From the NCBI RefSeq assembly GCF_037975245.1, contig NC_092568.1, positions 23,915,501-23,979,500 of the forward strand: a DNA stretch of 64,000 nucleotides, given 5' to 3'. This DNA comes from Apostichopus japonicus. Taxonomy: Eukaryota; Echinodermata; Holothuroidea; Aspidochirotida; Stichopodidae. Below the pieces are notes generated by a model. It searched no databases, had not been told where the DNA came from, and was given only the letters and a program-made list of their open reading frames with translations. Shown here piece by piece: positions 59,501-64,000 of the stretch (position 1 is the first letter of the stretch; every line of letters starts with the position of its first letter). A program made the position numbers and the translations under genes.

Positions 59501-61226
59501 TTACCTTCACACGCTTTTGGCAGTAGATAGGCAATCTGTTAACAGTTTTCCTCCTCTGTGAATCTGAAATGTCTGGTGAACACTGTGCATGAACTTTCTA
59601 TTCAGCATTATTACACATCATGACACATCCATAAACAGAAACAACAGTTCCAACCTGATTACCACACAGAAAAGTGAAAGTGAAAGTGTAAATATTTATT
59701 GACGCTGTAGCATTACAGTCTGCTTACACATAAAATATGACCTTTTAATAACAGAACTCAAATATGATTTCCTTTATGAGTTATTTAAGTAGTTTGATAT
59801 AAATTTAAGTATTGTTTTATGTGTGTGTTTAATTTTTTTATTTTTTATGTTGGGTAGAAGTTAGTACTGTCCTGGTTTGAATGTGGTTAGATGGCCTGGT
59901 CTCTACAGTTGTAGGTCACTAAAGTTAGAGGTTCATACTTGTTGTCCAGCCAGGCCCTGGACGACCATATCTTGGTAGCTGATGAGCCAACAGTTAGATG
60001 TATCAATAACAATGACAACATGGTATTGATGTTACACTAGTAGACATCAATGTTGAAGATTTTAGGAATTTACTATTTTAACTTAATTAAGATTACAGTG
60101 GCTAAACTGTGGCTACGGGGCACCATATTATGTGAACCCAGACTTGTATTTACATTATTATTCTCCAATGGTCACACATTTATTGCCTTCTTATCTACTG
60201 TGATCTGTGCTTAGTTTGATATTTATCTAATCTCATGATTGAAATACTGTCATCAACCTTCACTACCTAAGGTGTACCTCTCATCTTTTAGACTCCAAGG
60301 AAATCTCATGTCTTTCCTCATTTTGAGGGGGTATCACATTTATGAATCTGACTTTGCAGTGTAAGTCTCTCAGGATATCCATCAAATAGTGTCTTTTACC
60401 TTGGTTTGGAATCCTTTGTGTTCGGCTAAGTCCCTTTGAATTTTACACCATGATAACGAAAGATTATAGTGCATTTATAATGGACAGAAATGTGGAATGG
60501 ATCTTGTTTTTCAGAGAGATAGATAATGAAAGAGATTTGATATTGAAAAATACATAACAGCTGAACCTTAATTTGTTCAAATTTTCTGTCATAACTTTGA
60601 CTAATGTACAGTTACCAACTTATTTGGATTTTTCCTATGAAGCACACCAAGGAACATGTAATACAGAAAGACCAATATGCCCTTGGAAGTATGCATTTAC
60701 ATGATAGGTACCTTATACTAAAAAAAACATAGTTTTCAAAAATAGCTGAAATGTTGACTTATTCTACCCAACTTGGTTTGATCCAGGTTTCAATCTTCCA
60801 TCACAGTATATTCTGTTAGTTTACTTTGTGGTCACGACAATACTGAACTTTGAGTTAAAGTTGTTAGCTTTGCAGTATTGGTGATCACTGTAATGGTCCT
60901 TCAGGATCGTAGGTTCGTCTGGTTACGTCGATGGTGTTCTTGCCCAAACCCTGACCATCCGAAACCCCAAAACAGCATATCCATCTTCATTTTTAATTTT
61001 GTAGTTTGCGGGACCTCAGTCCAAGCTTGAGATGACTGCATCGATGACAGGGAGAGAAAGAATGGACTACGAACAATGGAAGAGTGACCGGGAGAGGGTT
61101 GACCAGCAGAGACTAGCACGCCATATGAACGAATCCGGCGAGTGGCGGAGAGAATGGGATCGGGAAAAATCCGACACTCCCCGGTATGCATCTAATCAGT
61201 TAAAGGATAGATACACAGAAGAGTAA
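41497..61226 (+). CDS. CCDC9: CCDC9-family protein with an internal PDZ domain (spliced, start exon not found)
   Basis: Ten phase-0 exons (41497-41553, 44886-45023, 48720-48986, 50349-50504, 51790-51930, 53071-53166, 57463-57606, 58259-58339, 58517-58738, 61005-61226) join to 507 residues and a stop. Order: coiled coil with SKEEQEELLNNKIDKIQQEN and RHQEIEADRD (about residues 20-75), Ser/Arg-rich segment (80-154), PDZ domain (about 170-250), Arg-Gly tract (about 304-316), coiled coil EYEEKKRQNI (334-360), RRRNPHNWGGP (about 407-417), and SMTGRER...GEWRREWDREKSD (about 448-487). The coiled coils, NWGGP and MTGRER/WRREWD blocks match vertebrate CCDC9 and CCDC9B in order. The human protein is annotated as RNA-binding and probably exon-junction-complex associated, so an RNA role is inferred. 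The PDZ domain and the lack of a long acidic C-terminal tail are differences from the human protein. The initiating Met must be in an upstream exon ending in phase 0. Confidence 0.88.
41554..44885 (+). other. CCDC9: CCDC9-like intron
   Basis: Holds an AT run at 43767-43790, C-rich runs near 43143-43170 and short chance frames at 42512-42829 (minus), 43441-43695 (plus) and 43700-44020 (minus). No exon or element with clear ends is recognised. Confidence 0.5.
43767..43790. repeat. AT dinucleotide microsatellite
   Basis: Twelve uninterrupted AT units in a CCDC9-like intron. Confidence 0.95.
44886..45023 (+). CDS. CCDC9: CCDC9-like exon: N-terminal coiled coil
   Basis: 138 nt, phase 0 at both ends, acceptor CTTCATAG and donor CAG/GTGAGT. 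It encodes LSKEEQEELLNNKIDKIQQE then NEKRLLRHQ, matching the human CCDC9 pattern SKEEK...LDKRIEALRRKNE..IRRYQ. No in-frame Met, so translation starts upstream. About 18 residues precede the SKEE block. Confidence 0.9.
45759..46137. mobile_element. Non-autonomous TIR element with 8-bp target duplication
   Basis: The element is flanked by ATTATTGC on both sides (45751-45758 and 46138-46145). Its ends CATAGGCGTAGGAG and, in reverse complement, CATAGACATAGGAG are inverted repeats with two mismatches. G-rich runs (GGGGGGGCTG) lie near both ends. An 8-bp duplication fits hAT-like elements. It has no coding capacity and sits in a CCDC9-like intron. Confidence 0.85.
46872..47260. repeat. Diverged tandem repeat, unit about 140-160 bp
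   Basis: The segment CTTGTAAACA recurs at 46872, 47031 (as TTTGTAAACA) and 47172. Each is followed by a form of AACTCAAGAAGTACATC, TTGAACTTCATACTTAG, TGTAGATCCAGCTTGG, CAAGAACCTTATT and GGAGGTCAAGGGTCATTTG. Spacing is 159 and 141 bases. Similar repeats are dispersed in marine invertebrate genomes as far as I recall. Confidence 0.75.
48720..48986 (+). CDS. CCDC9: CCDC9-like exon: end of coiled coil and Ser/Arg/Pro-rich linker
   Basis: 267 nt, phase 0, acceptor CCTTTTACAG and donor CAG/GTGTGA. It begins EIEADRDLATGRMSSAD, continuing RHQEIEEDR of the human protein, then a disordered stretch rich in Ser, Arg, Pro and Gly (SSDSSKRSQKSSPPSRGSSR, then GGGRGPSKGRQSSAPRSP). Such segments are typical of RNA-associated proteins and may be phosphorylated. 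Confidence 0.92.
49048..49396. mobile_element. hAT-type MITE with perfect 8-bp target duplication
   Basis: The ends CTGGGGTGGGCAA and TTGCCCACCCCTG are inverted repeats with one mismatch, and GTATAGAT flanks both sides (49040-49047 and 49397-49404). Next to the left end is AAGGCCCACGGGCCACATGC with CGGCCCGCCAGTG; near the right end is GTGCGGCCCAGTCACC. The end sequence TGGGGTGGGCAA with GGCCCGCGGGCC is familiar from hAT non-autonomous elements of animals. 349 bp, no coding capacity. Confidence 0.92.
49853..50200 (+). repeat. Degenerate tandem repeat with GTTGCAGGTTCTCAATGTGAG-like units
   Basis: Several irregular units of 40-60 bases share ATACAGTTGCAG, TTCTCAATGTGAG and GGGGTGTCAT. The clearest are near 50052-50085 and 50158-50195; earlier ones are weak. 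Probably a decayed minisatellite. Confidence 0.5.
50349..50504 (+). CDS. CCDC9: CCDC9-like exon: first half of PDZ domain
   Basis: 156 nt, phase 0, acceptor TTCACAG and donor ATG/GTAGGT. After VSSPVEPVPGMLQPN it encodes TLDIILHNHGKGLGFGIIG, with the canonical GLGF carboxylate-binding loop, then GVNVKTILEDGAAAM, the usual PDZ strand and helix A. It is joined in frame to the next exon, which completes the domain. Confidence 0.93.
50505..51789 (+). other. CCDC9: Intron splitting the PDZ domain
   Basis: Begins with the 163-bp tandem duplication described separately; the rest is AT-rich without a recognisable exon or element. The small frame at 50764-50961 comes from the duplicated DNA. Confidence 0.75.
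50509..50838 (+). repeat. Two-copy tandem duplication, unit 163 bp
   Basis: GTTTATCATACTAGATAAG at 50509 recurs as GTTTATCATACGAGATAAG at 50672. Both units go on through AGAGAGACAG, ACCGTTAACAG or a close form, CATGCGTAGGTACAT, GTAAGAGCCGAGTCTTCCCT and AGAAGAAGATCTCAAAGGAA. The first unit starts four bases after the splice donor of the PDZ exon. Confidence 0.9.
51790..51930 (+). CDS. CCDC9: CCDC9-like exon: second half of PDZ domain
   Basis: 141 nt, phase 0, acceptor CCCTGCAG and donor GAG/GTAAGA. It encodes EGTLRTGDTLLFVNEVDV, then the helix MRRDEVFDILRRE and the last strand GKVHLVVSRD. This matches the PDZ pattern G.L..GD.LL.VNG.DV...H.EVV.LLR...G.V.LVV. The first residue of helix B, usually His in class I PDZ domains, appears to be Arg. 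Confidence 0.93.
51931..53070 (+). other. CCDC9: CCDC9-like intron after the PDZ exons
   Basis: AT-rich, no recognisable exon, element or tandem repeat. The frame at 52396-52581 has no support. Confidence 0.6.
53071..53166 (+). CDS. CCDC9: CCDC9-like exon: linker
   Basis: 96 nt, phase 0, acceptor CTTGTCAG and donor GAG/GTGAGA. It encodes SPLGRPTSSRWSDNFNNQRG then GYSRPQETEKKE, a polar, probably disordered linker. A second AG at 53079-53080 is less likely because it would break the phase-0 pattern. Confidence 0.82.
53167..57462 (+). other. CCDC9: CCDC9-like intron, 4.3 kb
   Basis: Contains GT runs at 53751-53769 and 53899-53914. No exon is recognised. The linker it interrupts is poorly conserved, so an unrecognised small phase-0 exon cannot be ruled out. 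The 154-codon minus-strand frame at 56358-56822 shows no family feature. Confidence 0.6.
53751..53769. repeat. GT dinucleotide microsatellite
   Basis: About nine GT units; a second shorter GT run lies at 53899-53914 in the same intron. Confidence 0.9.
57463..57606 (+). CDS. CCDC9: CCDC9-like exon: Arg-Gly (RGG-like) tract
   Basis: 144 nt, phase 0, acceptor TCTATTTCAG. After TLTVSIPNERATGVKGGI it encodes GRGRGRGRGRGRG, then VDPERVVQMTAEQVRQQ. The Arg-Gly run parallels the GRGRRGRGRG tract at the same place in human CCDC9 and is a likely RNA-binding and arginine-methylation segment. Two in-frame donors exist: CAG/GTTGGT after 57606 and CAA/GTAAGA after 57594, differing by VRQQ. Confidence 0.88.
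57607..58258 (+). other. CCDC9: CCDC9-like intron
   Basis: AT-rich with a pyrimidine-rich end before the acceptor. Nothing else is seen. Confidence 0.75.
58259..58339 (+). CDS. CCDC9: CCDC9-like exon: second coiled coil
   Basis: 81 nt, phase 0, acceptor AACACCAG and donor CAG/GTAAGA. It encodes EYEEKKRQNIDLVEAEIKAM then REAYESQ, matching human EWEERRRQNIEKMNEEMEKI. Predicted helix of the family-wide conserved region. Confidence 0.93.
58517..58738 (+). CDS. CCDC9: CCDC9-like exon: NWGGP block
   Basis: 222 nt, phase 0, acceptor TTACTTGCAG and donor CAG/GTATGT. It encodes PIAEPPSTGSFLYDRSRFGP, a basic run DRREGRRRNPHNWGGPTIED, then VHRGRKGRQQQ. The human counterpart is N.FLDDPRR...RDRREESRRHGRNWGGPDFE and ERQGRR. 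One of the strongest matches to the CCDC9 family. Confidence 0.95.
58739..61004 (+). other. CCDC9: Last CCDC9-like intron
   Basis: Holds the inverted-repeat element at 59251-59494. The human protein reads from the NWGGP block to the MTGRER block with little between, so no further exon is expected. Confidence 0.75.
59251..59494. mobile_element. Foldback element with about 60-bp inverted arms
   Basis: The left arm (about 59257-59324) holds GCATGAGACGTTTC, AGGATCTTCTTCATAGGC and GAAATGAAAACAGATT. The right arm (about 59424-59484) is its reverse complement: AATCTGTTTTCGTTTC, GCCTTTGAAGAAGATCCT and TTCAAATGTCATGC. The loop is about 100 bases. No target duplication was found, so the limits are approximate. 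Confidence 0.75.
61005..61226 (+). CDS. CCDC9: CCDC9-like terminal exon: MTGRER and WRREWD blocks, stop
   Basis: 222 nt including TAA (61224-61226), acceptor AATTTTGTAG. It encodes KLEMTASMTGRERMDYEQWK, then RVDQQRLARHMNESGEWRRE and WDREKSD, matching human MTLSMTGRERSEY.RWK...IDQERLQRH....GQWRREWDAEKTD. The reading ends 20 residues later. A GTATGC donor inside CCCG/GTATGC near 61181 would give phase 2, unlike every other junction, so the stop here is preferred. Human CCDC9 goes on for a long acidic tail that is absent if this stop is used. Confidence 0.92.
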   Translation, partial: FAGPQSKLEMTASMTGRERMDYEQWKSDRERVDQQRLARHMNESGEWRREWDREKSDTPRYASNQLKDRYTEE

Positions 61227-64000
61227 CAAGGCGTGTATTTGTAGTTGGACAATAACCTTTTGTTCTATTGTCAAGGTTGTGCCATAATTCAAGCTAGACA
61301 AATACTTCTTCTCATTGTAAAGAAAACGGATGATAAATTTTTCATATGGTATCGAGAAAATCTTTATGACAATAATTTTTTGAAGTGGCTTAGCTTAAAT
61401 TAGAAGCAACATGACCTCACTTGGTACCAAGCTATTTGTTTTAGTACAGTTGACACTGCAGAACAAGAAAGAATAAGGGAAAAAACAAAAAAGGGACAGA
61501 AAAATGGGAGCATTTACCCGTAACTGCGAGAGAGCTTATCTGGACAATGTTATAACTTACTTGCATAAATTAATCATGTTTAACTGTTTTACTAATCTCA
61601 CGAGGAGAAGAAGAAAGAATCCTTCCAAAAAAACCATACCACTTGCCTTTTAACATGTCTGGACTATTTATGCCTTTCCTCAAAAACTTGGACTACTCTT
61701 GATTATTTGAAGAAATTTAATTCTAAAAACCTTTTTGGGGGGTTATTTGTGGACATTTTGCCCCCCACTAAATAAGGAAGGAAGAAAGAAATAAAAAACA
61801 CCTTGTAGTTGCATTAATTTAGTGTTTCCATTTTCCCCTTTCATTTTTAGAGGTGAGTGATAGCGTTGATAAATTCTGTGGACTTAACAAACTTTCTACA
61901 ATTCTTAAAATGTTTCTAATCTTTCATTTGGAAGCAAATTGTTCCAGCTTGTCAATTCCAAAAAGCAAAAAAAAAAAAAAAACAGAATTTAAACTTTTAA
62001 CAGTTACATAATTCGTGTTGGCATTAACCAGAATTCACTAGTTTTTGCAAATACTTTACCTGAAACTTTGGTGTTCTTTAAAGTGATATGGAAAATTGCT
62101 TTCAACTGTGTTCTATAATTTGGTTAAAGCTGCCATCTTTGTTGCAATTTGTATTCAAATCAGATTTTTAGAAGGTGATTGTACTTTTCAAGTTATATAA
62201 ACAACCTATTATTTAAACAGAGAGAAACTAATATTTTAACTTTCAAAATTTATTTGCAGTCACTACTTTGTTATATATCACAAAAAGGGCTTTTTTGGAT
62301 TATTTCTGGGATGTAAACCATAGCATCATCAAGGTGTGACTTACTATTGACAATGTTGTTTCTGGTATTGTTTACTGGTGTTAGACATTTGAAGTTACCA
62401 CTAAAATTAATAAATTTGATATCTTTTGTTTACCAATAAATTAAAAATGAATAAATTACCAATAAAAAAGTTAAAAGGAAAGAGGAAAGCAAAGATAAAA
62501 AGTAAACACATTAAAAACGCTAATTTATTTATCTTTGCTAGAAAAATGTTTAACCTCATATTTAATAATCGTTAAAGGCATTGCTTTGACTCAGAGAATG
62601 ATACATCTCATAATTAATTTTTTGGTGCAATTTTACTTTCTGATCGACTAATAACAAAGTGCTACTTTTCAATTCATTTTTCAAGGAAACAAAATTGAAT
62701 CTGTTTTCTCAACTCATCAACTCATATATTTTAAAAGGGAAGGGAAAGAGTTTGGTGAGTAGGGGGGGTGGGGGGTGGCAGAGGGTACTCCTCCCATCCA
62801 TTACTTTGTTTAGGTTTTGTTGACATAAAAGTTGTTCAAGAGTATTTCAATTTTGTTCGTAAAGTGAATATTATTTGAATTTCATATAGCAACAGTAAGC
62901 AATAGCACAGAAAAGTTAACCAAGAGAGTTCAAGTAAGAGGGAAACAGAATTGTCATTAAAAGAAAAAAAAGAAGAAAAATTATATTCTCCTCAGGAGTC
63001 AGATCTAATCTTATGGGCGTTATATCATTTCTTCCTTCTTTAAATTTTGTTGTTGTTGAAGTCCTCTGAGTCAAGGTCTTTAAACAAAAAAGATTGATGA
63101 CACCTGCAACAGAGCATAGGAAATAAGTGTGCAGAGCTTCCCTGCTGAGTTTGTTTTTTTCACTCAAGGGATATATTTGTTTTTGTCGTCAAGAAAGACA
63201 ACTTTATTTGCATCATTTTAAGTATTTGCCTACCACACAGTTGTCTTAGTGTCAGGAATCAGGTTTAAAGAACAATTTCATGATGTAAAGAAAGGTTGAG
63301 AAATTTACTCTTGTTTTCCTATTGTTTAGAAAGGTTTACTAATATTTCTACTACCTTATTTTTAAGTCTCAAGGAGTTAAATTTCAAAATTGGGTTTTAA
63401 AAAGTTTCACTGCATTTTTTTTTCTCAACATTTCAAATGGTGTTTTGGACGTTTTTTTTAACCATTTGAAAATTATTTTGGTTTATTTGCAAATTGTTGA
63501 GCATCATATTAACCTGTTCTATGACTCTTAAGTAACCTTTTGTTTGCTAGTCTAGCCATTGTTTATTTTACTTGGGGTTATTGTTAACCTAATGGGATAT
63601 GTTTATTAATTTGTTTGGGTGGAAAGGATGGAAGGAGGAGGAGGGATTGGGATTTTGTTCTCATGCATCAATACTTTCCATTATATTACTTTTGACGATT
63701 ATTATAGATTAAGGCTTTACTTTCTTAGTACCAACTGCCTGCTGTAGATATAGTTGCTAATAACAGTAATTGCTAGCAAGAGAGAATACTCCAAATTAAT
63801 GGAAGTTAGGAAAATGGGATAAACGGACAGATCATAAAAGTTGAAGGTAATATACCTGCATTGCACATAACTGCATATGAGTGCCTGTGCACTTCCATTT
63901 GCATGAATGTTGTCTTTAATGCATGCTGTTGATTAGTGAAGTCAACACTCTGCATGCTCTTCTCTCTGCTGGCTGCTGTCGCTGGCACACAACAGCTTTT
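61227..64000 (+). other. Probable 3' UTR and downstream DNA of the CCDC9-like gene
   Basis: AT-rich with many homopolymer runs and no recognisable exon. Candidate polyadenylation signals are listed separately. G-rich runs occur at 62760-62785 (GGGGGGTGGGGGGTGG). The minus-strand frames at 62916-63167 and 63806-63988 show no family features. Confidence 0.6.
62409..62466 (+). promoter_or_regulatory. Cluster of polyadenylation signals
   Basis: Four AATAAA hexamers lie within 58 bases (62409, 62435, 62450, 62461). An earlier single one is at 61790. Either could end the CCDC9-like transcript, giving a 3' UTR of about 0.6 or 1.2 kb. AT richness makes chance matches common. Confidence 0.35.

Overview
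The window looks like AT-rich nuclear DNA from a marine invertebrate. It has small exons with GT-AG boundaries set in long introns, no operon structure, and many short non-autonomous transposons with inverted ends. An echinoderm (sea urchin or sea cucumber type) is my best guess. That is an inference from intron style, the deuterostome-like protein matches and the TAGGCCTA-rich DNA near gene starts, not a proof.

Two spliced genes can be reconstructed and they point away from each other. On the minus strand, from 32480 down to 4058 and on past base 1, lie the first four recognisable coding exons of a Golgi polypeptide N-acetylgalactosaminyltransferase of the GALNT2/14/16 type. They encode the cytoplasmic tail and membrane anchor, the stem, and the start of the GT-A catalytic domain. 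The rest of the catalytic domain and the lectin domain are not in the window. On the plus strand, from about 41.5 kb to 61226, lie ten exons of a CCDC9-family protein. They run from an N-terminal coiled coil through a Ser-rich stretch, a PDZ domain, an Arg-Gly tract, a second coiled coil and the conserved NWGGP and MTxSMTGRER blocks to a stop codon. Every junction in this gene is phase 0. The start-codon exon was not found. The PDZ domain is the most interesting thing here, because the vertebrate CCDC9 proteins I know do not have one.

Region by region: 1-4057 is intron or unexplained DNA with a 647-bp foldback element. 4126-8971 is GALNT intron 3, with a 39-bp minisatellite ending about 30 bases from a splice acceptor. 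9074-20844 is intron 2 and holds a TTAA-flanked element, a Mutator-like element and a frameshifted coding remnant with a P2X7-like cysteine domain on the opposite strand. 21009-32387 is intron 1, with a perfect hairpin and a cluster of about 70-bp palindromic repeats. 32481-41496 is the spacer between the two genes, with a tRNA-derived SINE and second copies of two element families found in GALNT intron 2. 41554-61004 holds the CCDC9 introns, with at least two precisely bounded elements that have 8-bp target duplications. 61227-64000 is probable 3' UTR and downstream DNA.

The two genes have no obvious shared pathway: one glycosylates secretory proteins, and the other is probably an RNA-associated nuclear or cytoplasmic protein. 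Most long open frames without splice support are chance frames or repeat artefacts.
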